Assembly (NCBI GenBank): GCA_040954595.2
Contig: CM082590.2
Span: 10,044,001-10,108,000 of the forward strand
Source: Balanoglossus misakiensis
Lineage: Eukaryota > Hemichordata
Length of the DNA stretch: 64,000 nucleotides
Reading direction: 5' to 3'
Shown here one piece after another: positions 49,518 through 61,500 of this stretch; the first letter of the stretch is position 1; each line of letters begins with the position of its first letter. The translations under genes and the position numbers were made by a program. Below the pieces are notes generated by a model. It worked only from the letters and a program-made list of their open reading frames with translations, ran no database searches and had not been told where the DNA came from.

Positions 49518-52278
49518 CCAGATGATTCCAGTGGGATTATTCCCTTCTGATCTGTTCGTGTTTACTGTTGTTCTCCTGCGCTGGTAGTGATGTTAGCCGA
49601 AAGCCGAGATTTCGTTTGTTCCGGAGTCAACGCAATTGAGCGGATTTAGACAGATGCACATCCGTGCCGAGCTATCTTTTTTTCGCTCGAATGTTTGAAA
49701 CTTCGTGTTATAAATTTACCACAACTGGAACTATGTTATGATCATAAGATCTCCAGAAATATCGTATAAATCAATGAGTTCTATGAAACTGAATATATAT
49801 TTTCTGGAAATTATTTGCTTTTCAGTAAAAAATATTAGAATTACAAAAATAACAAAGTAGAACTTTCAAGCTGCTTTCAAGATCTTATTATCACAAAGTA
49901 GTTCCAATCGTCTTCTTCGATTGGCATGTGTAAATTTGTGTCCTTAGATTTCGAACAAAATATCTTGTGTACTCTGTTGTTAAGGTACTAGAATGAGTTA
50001 GGCGAGAGAAAATGCTTGAATTCGCATGAGCTGTTCTCACAGTGGCGTGTCTCTTGCGACTACCGGTTCGAGTTGCCAGCTCGTTTGTGACTGCCAACTC
50101 AACCAGAATGTAGCGAAGACAAATTACATGAATTTGTGGCGAATCATTGAGCCCCAAAAGCCCAATTCATCTCTGACGTTTCCTTGTTTAGTTAACTCAG
50201 GGTGACGCGCGGGTGTCTCCTCTCTCCCCGTTGTTTGAAAGATGGAGTCTACCACAGCGAAAATATAAAACACTCCAAAAACACGGTTGGGATTGAAAAA
50301 TGACGACATGAGAATGCTACCAGGCACGCGTTGAAATACAGCCGTGCTGGGTTCTGCACATAGATTCTATAGCGGCCTGCCAAACGCGCGCGTTTGTCAT
50401 TCTATGGTCGTCGAACAGTGAGAAAAGAAGTGCCGTGTCCTCCTTTCTGCCATTGTCACAGCTAATTAAATTGTTACGTTGTTCTGAAAAGCAGCCAACT
50501 GGAAAAACCTCTCTTACAAAGCCACCACACAATTGAACATTTGTATCAGACCAGTACAAAATAGAATGGAGAGACATTAACTGTAATAACGATTTAGTAA
50601 AAAATAATTGGTTAAATTAGTCAGTTAACCAAACTCGAACTGTACATGTAGTTATACTTATACAAGGAAAGCTTATACGTATTTCACACATTGGCACACT
50701 CAGTGTACAATGATGAAGTCGCAGATGTTTCAATACATGTAACTCTGTTTATGGTTACCTGTAAATACCAGTTTAGGATATACATACAATAGCGTATAAC
50801 AAACGTGGAATAAATAACCAGCTCGGTGGATGGCTGTAATGACAAGGAAACCAGAAAGAATTTCACTCGTTGGCGGACGAGGTGGTCAGACGGAAACAAT
50901 GAATAATAATAACCAGAGAATCGTTGCCAAAAGTCGATCGATGATGACTGGACAATTGCTAGCTACTTAAACTCTTTAACTAAGGTGTCTTGATGGACAC
51001 TGGCAGAAGAGAAAGGGAATAAAACAACAGAGGAGAACGTAAAAGATGGTTGCTCTATTCACACAATTACTAATAAAACGCCGATTCGATTGTAATTGAT
51101 GGCTCGAACATGTCCAGTCTATTATGCATACTGGCTGTGTTCGGACGATGGCAGTTTTGGTAACTGCTCTTCTAATTAAACAATAAAATATTACGGTCTG
51201 ATTTGAAGAGGGTAATCTTGTGTCCTGCTCGTACAAGGCAAACTAAGTCCCATCGACCGTCAAAGACCCGGACCGGGGGAAAAATCGAATCTAGTTTGGA
51301 CGTCGTTAGTACTGTTTTAATGAAGATCGCATCAGCGCATTGTTCTCAAGTAATGAAGTTGGTCATAACTGGAAGGACTTGTACTGATTTGTGACATACC
51401 CACACCGACAGAAATTATTTCTGACTTGATTTGGTAGAGCAAAAACGTCTGTGTATTTGTTGAGATTGTTTTTACACTTTTTATCTTCATAGAACTACCC
51501 GAACACTTTTAGTCAAGTTATAACTATGTCAAGGCGACCGGTACGGGTAACTGTTTATGTTAAATTGATTAAAAACTGGATTAGAGTTATCACAATAGAT
51601 TGCAGCATGGCAGACTATTCAGAACAGGGCAAGATTTGTATAATCTATCATAAGTATTCAGTAATTATGATAAAGAGTCGTGATTAATCAGTGACATTGC
51701 AACATGTGTGCCAGGTTCGTGGGCAATCGATCTGTCATGTTCATTTTGTCTAGTCTCTTGAGCTATAATCACATTTGTCACAACTGGTGATACAATTACA
51801 AGATATCCAGTGCCTCTGTCCTGATGTGCGCTCTGTGATAATCCTCTAAATGAATCGAGAGAACAACCAAAACTGTCAGCAGTGTTCAGATATTTCCACC
51901 TGTTCTCAGGATAATTGTCATCTGCCATGCACTTTTAACAATGGCATACCCTTCTCGTACTTAAAAAGGTCACAGTACTCTGAAAATTCAAAACCTTCCA
52001 AACAAGCATGTCACAGAACAAGACCATTGAAAGTTGTACTGGAATTACAATTGTTGTCAGTAGAAAAATTCACTTTTAGGCAAACATCTGTGTTGTCATA
52101 ATGGTGTAATATTGTTTTTAAAATAGTCAAAGTAACTGTGTACACAATTTTATTTTGCTTCTTGAAACCTGGCGAATAGCCGCGATATGATTAGGTAATA
52201 TACCAATATGGGCCATATGTCTACAACATACGTTCTTTATGTTCATCCTTGCATCACGAAAACATGATACATTTCATC

Positions 52279-52346
<68 letters not shown>
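52279..52346. repeat. (ATCT)17 microsatellite
   Basis: This is a pure 68-base tetranucleotide tract. Confidence 0.97.
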
Positions 52347-53040
52347 CTTCATCTGCCTGTTTGACAAAAGTCACTGGGTTAAGCATGACAACTTGGTTAT
52401 TTTGGTATAACCTGATATTCTAATATTCTCACTGATAAACAAGCATTTTGACTGTCCTGACTTTATGTTCAATTAATCATTCATTTTTTGTAGTTCATGT
52501 CTTCTTGTCACACGCATGGTGTAAAAGCCATGTCCTCATGCCAATTTTAGACACAATTTTAATACTTTGTTGACACGAAAGGCCATGTTAATGTCGTGTG
52601 CAAATAAAATTCATGGTGCAATGTCAGCCGATTAAAAGTAGCTGTTCTAACATGAAATAGAAAGTGTTGGCCGAAAGATGGACGCTAACAGCCGTGGAAC
52701 TTCTTCGCTGCTGTGATTCTTCTTACAGCGCGTCGTCAAGAAGAACAAAACTCAACTCGTAGCCTGAAACATAGCGACGGGGTCATATTCTGGAGACTTC
52801 ATTTTGGACTACTTTTGAAGATGCCGGCTTAGTTGCAGTAATTTATGACCGGTGTCCCAATCAAATGAATGTAGGATTTAGTTGAGTGTGTATATTTACT
52901 TTTAAGTAAAAAAGTGCCTGGTTGGATAGACACGCTATCCAATTTCGCCATAAAAATTTTAGATTGTGACCAATGTCACGGGCTGTTGAACCCTACTACG
53001 TCACTGGTATCAGGTAATTAGATAAGGCTTTTGAGTCAGA

Positions 53041-53044
<4 letters not shown>

Positions 53045-53120
<76 letters not shown>
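53045..53120. repeat. (GA)38 microsatellite
   Basis: This is a 76-base pure GA tract, then about 27 bases of degenerate purines. The Ser/Leu repeat frame on the minus strand is an artefact. Confidence 0.97.
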
Positions 53121-53123
<3 letters not shown>

Positions 53124-53811
53124 AGAGAGGGATGGAGGGAGGGGGATTGATGTAGTGGCAGATTTTTAAAGTTGGCAACTTTGGATGGATAGATGGAAGA
53201 ACATTCTATAAACATAGAGTCTTAGTAAATGGTGCATCATTCATTTGAATGTGGAATCATAGAAATACGAGGCTTACAACAAAATGCATGCCCATCACTT
53301 GGTAATGTGAGAGTACAGAGAAACAACTGACTCAACAACGTGGAGAACTCTACGACCAGTTTAGTCAGTCAAATCATTGCAAATGAACATCGTCTTCTTT
53401 CTTGTTTATTGTTTATTTCTCCTCTCCACATAGCTAACTACCACCATTACTTGGCAATAACGTGGGGGCCTTTTGCTCCGCTATAAAACTTTTATCGGGT
53501 CATCACAAAAACATTGCATGTTAGCTATGTAGTCCATGCGGCAGACAGATATCTGTACTTGTTAAAGGCCTGTTTGGACCGACACGAATGTGAGGGATTG
53601 ACAGAACAACTAAACCAAACTCGTCATTGAAATTCAGACACAACTTTCATAAGTGTCACCCATTTGGCAGAGTCTTTGATTTCGTTTCAATCTCACCCCT
53701 TCCTCTTATTAATAATCCAATTTGAACCGCATCATCTTAATTCCTCCCCACTCTGGTCGTTCAGAAATAGTGTACAATGAAGTTAATGGTGGAAGTGTAC
53801 AAGGGTACATC

Positions 53812-53822
53812 CCACTAGGTGG
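53812..53822 (+). promoter_or_regulatory. CTCF-like core
   Basis: CCACTAGGTGG matches the first 11 positions of the CTCF core. The next base is T instead of C. Confidence 0.25.
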
Positions 53823-56097
53823 TATATTGTGAAAAGTCAATTGCACTTCCCCAGAGACTTGTTGAATTCGATAGAAAGTGGACAATACTAAACTTTATAA
53901 GGTCATGAAAGTTCTGAAGTGCCTTGCATTTAACCTGACCGTTTCAGTTCATTGGTTCATCTATAGATTGCTCACAACTACGAAAACGTGGAACAGATAA
54001 ACAAAACTCTCCATCATTTGATTTACTTACTATCTAATAACCATGTCATTTTGTGCAGTGGTTTTAATTGACAGTCAGATTCTAATGGGCGTTGATACCA
54101 ATATTTTTTATTATTCTGCACATGTGTGAAGAAGAATTAGAAAGTTAAGCAAAATTTCACAGCAATGCTATTTAACCTGTTGTGAGTTTTAAAATATCGG
54201 TTAAGTGGACATAGGTGCATAGTTCTGGCACTTATTCATTTACTTAGTAATTATGATTAATGCACTTTGAGTTTTAATATTCTCATTAGCGAAAAATTCA
54301 AACATTTTGCGCAACCATGTTGTCATTCCCTTTCACTGACGGAACGATTCACAATCCCGCCAAAATTAACTTGGGAAGGGACTAAAGCCACGTGTCAAAG
54401 TACACCCATACACTTAACATAATATATCCTATATCATTTTATTTTGCTTTATTTACTTTATTTTATGTTATGATTTAGTTTTATTTTATTTTATTTATTT
54501 TCTAGATTAAGTTAATATGCTTACACAGTAAATGTGTAAATATTAATGTATTTTTTATTTAATTGCTTTTGATTTTATCACATCGTACTATGACCTGCCA
54601 GAGTATCTAGAACTGTACAGGAACTGTATTACAAAACCCTTTTTGACTTGAAGGGTGTTGTATACTCAAAAAACTAGTTTTCGCATGAATAATGTTATAA
54701 TAGCAGGCGTTGCCCATACCAGTGGGGTAGGATTTTCTTAACCATTGAATGTCTTAAATAAATCTATTTTTCTTCTTCTGAACTCGCTGTACTGTACAGT
54801 GTTCTATAGAAACGCTCACATGGCCTACAGCAATGACGTCTGTTTTGTTCCCTATCCATCCACCCAAAAGAACACCCTACCTTTACAAAATCGGTTATTA
54901 TTGTTTACAAGATATAAAAATCAGAAAGGGTAGTAAATCCACAATTGTTCGCTTGTTTCCCTCTTCAAATGTTTGCTCAGAATGAATGACTGTCCGTTCC
55001 GTCTGGTTGTGCTTTTCTCATTTCTAAATGAAAAAAAGGATCAACTGGCTTATCTAAACAAAGGAATACTATTATTCCAGTTTTTCTTTAGTAAAAATAT
55101 ATACTGCACTAAAGTTATTTTTCTGCTAATCTTAAACGTGATCTTAATGGTAAACTCTTGAAAAAGACAAGCAGAGGTTATAAAATGGCCCTTTAAACCT
55201 GTTTGTTATTAATGTTTTATTAGATATATGCTATAGTTTACTTTGAGTTAAAATTGTCACAAAATCAAGAGTATATTCTACTGATACCATGACAATTAAT
55301 TGCTACATAAACTGGTACCGCGACTTCTTTTAACAATATTAGCTTTTTCTCTATGCTAAAATATATCTTTTATATCATACGTTTTCTTTGTGAAAAGTAG
55401 AATAATGTCTGCTAAAACAAGCCCAGAAAGGATAAATTCAATTTGAGCGAGATCATTTATTGGCTTACGGAGCAACGCGTTTGAATTCCCAGGCAAAACC
55501 AGGTTTGTTATTTACTTTCGATTAAATTCGTGTTATCGGCCAATCAAGTGGACACACCTCCTGCTAAATTCAAACGTAATTTTTCACTTTTTTCTCTTAC
55601 CATCGAACAATTCGTGTGAAAGTCAAATACTCGAAACCTTTGTAATATTTGCTCTGCTACATTTGCGCGGTTATTCATCTGGAAATTTCCGCCATGTTGC
55701 ATTCGCATTTTGGCATGTCCGTTATTCAGCAAACTGGATTATTACAAACTGGTTTGAAACCTCATTTGTTTGCTTCTAGTAATTAATTTTAGAGCATTTT
55801 GTAACCAGACACCCGGTTCTTCTAACATTGTGCAAATATACATGCATCTACAGAATATACCCCATCCTATTACCAGAGCATGCCAAAAATATAATATGAA
55901 TTTCTGCCCACCAATTGAAAGTATACAGTATGTAATCTCACGAACGTTCCTCTATCCGTTATATTGGCTAGCCGGCGTCTAAGTTTTCAATCGAGGAAGC
56001 TGTTTGATTTAAGTTTCCTAGTGGATGGAAAGTCATAATTCCTATCGCTGTATGGTTTGCGTTAGTTTGATATTGAGTTAAATTCTTCCTATATTGG

Positions 56098-56133
56098 TTT
56101 TGTTTGTTTGTTTGTTTGTTTGTTTGTTTGTTT
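56098..56133. repeat. (TTTG)n microsatellite
   Basis: About nine TTTG units. Confidence 0.95.
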
Positions 56134-57381
56134 CCTGATCTCCCGTAGGACCAAGTTTCAATCTCCATCATTAAAGCAAAATAAATTGACAGCGTTTGAA
56201 GGGAGTTGTATCTGATTCACGAACGGACATTTTCCATCACCAGATCGTGCACGACAAACGGCTTGTTATTGAATGCGCGTAAAGAGTTCGGGAAGTATCT
56301 TTGTTGCGGTTTGTCCGAAAATGGAAAGCCCGCCTTGATTCCGGGAAATGTAGGAAAAGTATGCCACTATGTTAAAATTGGGCCCAGACTAACGCATGGA
56401 GATGATATTTTTAGGAACTAGGGTGACGCCATTTTGAAGAGAATAGTGCAGGCGTATTTCGACGCTGAAGATTCTCGTCTGACAAGGAATGCGTTTATAG
56501 GGACGACTTAAAACACGAACACACGCTATGCATCGCATTTCCTTCATCAATGCTCGGTTCACTGTCGATAAAATATAAAAGCACATAGACTTCGTGTTTT
56601 TATGTTTTCGCGCCATTTTCGACAAAGTGACATATTATTAGGTTCACCACAAAACACATTTCAACGCCGACGTACACGTATAATGTCCACTGGGTGAAAT
56701 TGGGTTTTAAACGCATGTATAGGTAGTAAAAGTTTAGAAAAAAGTCCCGTAAAATTCAGAAATGTAGAAGGATGATTTCAGCGCACAATAAAATAAATGT
56801 TCCTCGTTTCTGCGCCATTCTTTCTCTCGTTTTAACGCATTTTAGAGTTCGATTTCAAAATGGCGGATGCTATGAAGCGACCCGTCTCCTTATCAGGTCA
56901 TCGGCTGTGAGATGCGAACTGAACAAAAGTGAATCTACTTTACGCAGTAAAGGTAGCGAGCGTTATTGCCAGTCTAACACCTACTTGTCGTCTGGCTAAA
57001 ATTGGCGTTAAAATTTCCCGCCAGGGAGGGAAATGCTAAATCTTTTACAGCATCGAAAATGACTTCGTTCATCGCCGCGATTTAAGTGGATGCCTGATTT
57101 TTCTTTGTAGCTCTGGCGAGGACCGAAGACGCCTCGGATATAAAAAGCACCCAACGGAAAACAAAAAGCATGCAACAATGAAACTCGAATATGGCCCGCT
57201 TCCGAAAATTAAAGTAAATAGATTTTAAGAAAAATTAAACTGAAGAAAGTCAAAATGGTGTTAGAACAGTGCGAAGGCTTTATATATGATATAATGTCAC
57301 GTAGAAAATATGGAGATATCGGGGGAAATGAACCACAAGAAATTACGTCATATTTTGTGGTGTATCTGTCAAACCAGAATA

Positions 57382-57394
57382 TGCCCCCTAGAGG
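57382..57394 (-). promoter_or_regulatory. CTCF-like site
   Basis: The minus strand reads CCTCTAGGGGGCA, one mismatch from CCASYAGRKGGCA. It is the best CTCF-like match noticed in the window. Confidence 0.35.
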
Positions 57395-58085
57395 TTAACA
57401 ACCCCAGCGGTAACTTATGGACATGTAGACGTTTTTTTACCGGTCAGACTGTCTTTCTATGACTATTGGTGTTAGTTGGGAGCACGTTGTTGAGTTATTC
57501 TGCCTTCAACAAAAACAAAATCCGGGGCCTTGACTCTTGGGGCAGCTTCCTCGCCCCGAGTTCGAAATGGACTATAAAATTCTACGCTTGTTCCTTTGAG
57601 ACGAGCCGCTCGGAATATAGTCCGTCTGGAATTACAGACGCGCACACAACACAAGCGTGTGCACCGACGGTCAAACAAATATCCTAGCTTGCCTTGAGGG
57701 CGTCCTCGATAATTGAAGTTGTAAAGATAATCTTGGTCGTCAGGACAATTTCGAGAGCGGATCCAAGATCAGAATTTTAACGCGGGAGATGTGTGGGAAA
57801 CGACATGCAGTGAGAAGCACCATGTTGAATAATAAGACGCACGCAGTCTCGGTTAGCAACGATGTCGCGCCTGAAGTATTTCTCATTTCTCTTGAGGCGA
57901 TGTTGTGTTCCTAAACAAACACATATATAAAATGGTTCGAGAGCTATTATATAGGCCGGTCTAGCGAACAAGAGATCGGCATAAACTGTTTAGGGCGTTT
58001 CCACCGGTACCTATGACAACCTAGATAACAATCAAGATGGGGTCTACAACCTCACAACATCAAAATGGAGGTGAATTGACTACAG

Positions 58086-58525
58086 TGTAACAAGTGAAAC
58101 ACTAATGTCATGCATCTGATATAAATAATAAACTACATTGGTACTACAATGTAACAAATAATAAACTACATTGGTACCACAATGTAACAAAAAAAACTAC
58201 ATTGGTACTACAATGTAACAAATAATAAACTACATTGGTACTACAATGTAACAAATAATAAACTACATTGGTACTACAATGTAACAAATAATAAACTACA
58301 TTGGTACTACAATGTAACAAATAATAAACTACATTGGTACTACAATGTAACAAATAATAAACTACATTGGTACTACAATGTAACAAAAATTCAAAAGCTT
58401 AGAGTGACGTGGCACCAACTGTTTCCATCACTTGTTACATTGTAGCCATTTGTGTCTCATTTAATGCAGCCTTCCTATCACTCTACACCTGATTTCTTCA
58501 AACAGCGAATCACAACACAGCACGT
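58086..58525 (+). repeat. Dispersed repeat family, longest copy
   Basis: Perfect 12-bp inverted ends TGTAACAAGTGA (58086-58097) and TCACTTGTTACA (58428-58439) enclose 354 bases. Homology to the 19-kb copy then continues to CAAACAGCGAATCACAACAC (about 58498-58517). The interior has an eightfold tandem array. No coding capacity, so the family is probably a non-autonomous mobile element. Confidence 0.8.
58125..58387. repeat. 33-bp tandem array, eight units
   Basis: Eight units of about 33 bases each contain CTACATTGGTACTACAATG, itself a small hairpin (TACATTG/CAATGTA around 6 bases). Unit 2 has one change (ACCAC) and the joint between units 2 and 3 is altered (AAAAAA). Units 4-8 are identical, as expected from recent expansion. 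The repeated LHCSTNVVYYL frame on the minus strand is not a protein. Confidence 0.95.
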
Positions 58526-61500
58526 GCACATAACTGCACCCACAGTTCGACAGCTGAATTTGCTAAACCCATCTGAAAAACACACATCTGAAACGTCTGA
58601 TTTGAAACGTCTCCGTACCGGGGACGAAGAGATCAAGATTTCTTAACTGCCACAATCATACCGTGTGGGGGCGCTGTCACCAATGCATAGTTGTCCAACA
58701 AAACTGCCTGCTGGTAGTTCAAATTCAGTGTTGCGTGTATGACTTTGACTGTTTTTTCTTTACTTTTACCAGTTTATTTCATTTTTTCTCATAAACATTC
58801 CACGATATGTTTTACCAAGGCCTCGAAAAATGTAAGGAAAAAGATTTGCTTCGTAATAATTGATCTTTATGGCTATTAAGGTGAGGCGAGCGAGATATCG
58901 CGTGCCGCTTGTAATGACGTTGCATATCCACCCTTTTTTCATCGATAACGAGTAAAATTTATAGCAACACTGGTAATTTATTCGCGAAGTAATATTTGCT
59001 TTATCAAAAACTATTAACAGCGCTCAGGGCCCGTCGGTTTCCGCTGTGAAGATCGTGTTAGTACTTCCGTTTGGAAAATCGGGTTGATGTTTTTGAGCAG
59101 TACAAAGTCACTTGTCGTGTCAGATTAACTCAATATGATTGTAAATTTTGACAGAGATTCGGATTTTCTTCTGTTGCGTGTTCAAAGCCGATTCTGGCAC
59201 TATGAATGAATTATTTCAAAAGCAATATTTTATTTCTGATATTTTTTTCGTCTTTTAAGTCTCAGAGTAATCACGCTATTGGTTGTAATGGTCGCGTGAT
59301 CATAGAGCCTCTCCCAGTTAGAAAACGAGCTCCCGGTTACTCTGTTACGCGACCAGGCACTGGAAATTATTATTAATATACGTAAAACCATCAAAATAAT
59401 AGAACTTGGCAAGCAAAAAACGACACGTTGACATTTATTTCCCATGAAAATATACTATCTCGTGTGAAATTAATAAATGTTTTTTCTTGTATTTTATACT
59501 GTGCGTGAGTGTCAGTGTGTTTTATTTGATGTCAGTTTGTCATTCTGAAAATGCGATAAAGATGTATTTTTTATTCCATGTCTGTCGTGTTAGGCTATCT
59601 TTCAGCTGGGATAAGGTTGATGAAACAAGGTCACAATCATTTGCCAAGTAAGACTATACAGACTTGATGGACAGTCTTTGCGAGCGTGACATAGACATTA
59701 TACTGTTGAAATCTGGTGGATTAAAGAAGTCTTCATACTTTATTGACATGTCTATAAATAATTGATTAAGTTCCGTGTCCTCATACGTAGTTCATATTTT
59801 GTTCGATGCACTGTCAACGAGAACTCATTTTCAACGTGGTTATCGGCTGAGATTTGAGTCTTAGATAACGCTGATATTCTTCCACGTGTCTTTCTCTTTC
59901 TATCTCTGTCGCCCACTTCTGTCTGTCTCAGGCCTGTCTGTCTCTGTCTGTCTGTCTGTCTCTCTTTCTTTTTCTCTCTCCACCCCACCCGCAATACATT
60001 TATCTAGCACACCAACTGTATTTGCACAAAGGTTCATTTCAAGAACCATATCCATTTTGACAGTATCAGCTTATCTTTATCTTATGTGACGTTCATGGCA
60101 AATTTATTATCATAACATACTCCTGAAATAAGTAGTCAAAACACATTGTTCGTCGTTGAATAATACTCTACAAAGGGGGTTCCCAGATCCCATTAAAGCT
60201 CTTTGGAGAAAAAAAGTCGAACGCCAACAGAAACGTCAAAAGACATCGTTCACCTAATTTATTGCACATCTCGCGCGTTGGTACATATGCAACAACAAAT
60301 GTCTCATCGCTCAATTTTGTTCGACAGATTATTTTTGCTTATTTTCATTTCAAACTTCATATCAGAATTTTATTGTGCTACGGTAACTCGAATGATTTCA
60401 GTAATGAATTTGTTAAAATATTGGATTCGAGTTGAGTGAAGATGGCGATATTTTATGAGATTTGTTTTTGAATTACCATATTTGGCGGGAAATTCATTAT
60501 CGTCTGCCACATTTTCGAGTTTGCGGACCGAGAGTATTCAACAATGGTAAATGAAATGAGTGTATTTCTGACAGATTTCTTTTTAGAAAGTAATTTAATT
60601 TGTTGGTCATTTGATTTGGATTTAGTGATAATTGCTTGAATTGTTATACGCAAGAGCAGAGTAGGAAATATTTTCAATAATGTCGTGGCACTCTCGACTA
60701 AAGATCGGCCATGTACTGCCGCGAGAAGAGGTTATCGTCAAAAGAACGACACTATCTCTGTTTTACCACAAAATATACCTCGCAATGTATGATAGTCATC
60801 GCGCGCGACATAGATATCTTTTCTTTCCTATCGTCTGCGTTTATCTTGTTCCTTTTTTATTGGAGTTGTCACCAGCGGGGTTCTGATATCAGCTCCGATT
60901 TTAATCCCATTTCTGTTGCCGTGATATTTGAAGTGCTATTTAAAAGTGCCAATTCCTGAAGGCGCGAAACACCTTGTGCCAATTGATAGGCCATTTGTCT
61001 GCATCAATCGCACTATGCACGATGCGTGTTTGAGTAATAGATATAGCAGTTTGTCCTATTAGCATGTCCCCCAGCTGTGGAGCTGCTATACCCCATGTGT
61101 TGCGTCCTAGCAGAGATAAAAAACGCTCTCCCGTTCGGCTCTGACAGCGACTATGTTGCTTACCCTAGGGCGGAACGAAGGGCCATTTTTTCTCCTATTT
61201 TCCCCCATGCCCCATTGATACATCTTAATTTCCGAAACCCGGTAATACAAGCTGCAAACTTCGCTTGTAGCGAATTATTGCAACGCGTTGTTTGCCTAAC
61301 ACGGTCCACAGTCGGGGCATTCTTCCAGCGTCGTTCGCTGCAATTTGCAATTTTAAGAGTCGACGCTCCTTTTTGTCGGAACACTACAACTGTTCGGGCT
61401 CACTTTCTCGGAAATTTATGCCGCACGCAAAAAAAATTGACAGTTGCATTAAGTACGGTGGTATAAAATGCTCCATGGGAAATGCATTTGCTTTCGGTTG

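Larger units (their letters stand above)
45646..58085. other. Upstream region of Hox11/13a
   Basis: No coding exon was recognised and no homeodomain is present on either strand. The first 50 bases upstream of the ATG are AT-rich (TATATCTATATATAAAA on the minus strand), too close to the start codon to be a normal TATA box. A donor-like CG^GTGAGTGTT on the minus strand near 46068 leaves room for a 5' UTR intron. It contains a PBX-Hox-MEIS composite (49505-49517), microsatellites (52279, 53045, 56098), and CTCF-like sites (53812, 57382). Confidence 0.55.

Noticed and set aside
53045-53120. (GA)38 as a GAGA-factor Polycomb element
   Set aside because: A pure dinucleotide microsatellite is the simpler explanation. 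No support beyond the repeat itself.
52996-53178. Ser/Leu repeat open frame
   Set aside because: It is the (GA)38 tract on the minus strand.
2234-54026. TGATTTAY and TGATTRAT sites counted across the window
   Set aside because: About ten TGATTTAY and six TGATTAAT sites were seen, which is what base composition predicts. Only extended or paired cases were kept.
58144-58386. Apparent protein with an 11-residue repeat
   Set aside because: It is the 33-bp tandem array read in frame. No start context or flanking coding sequence.
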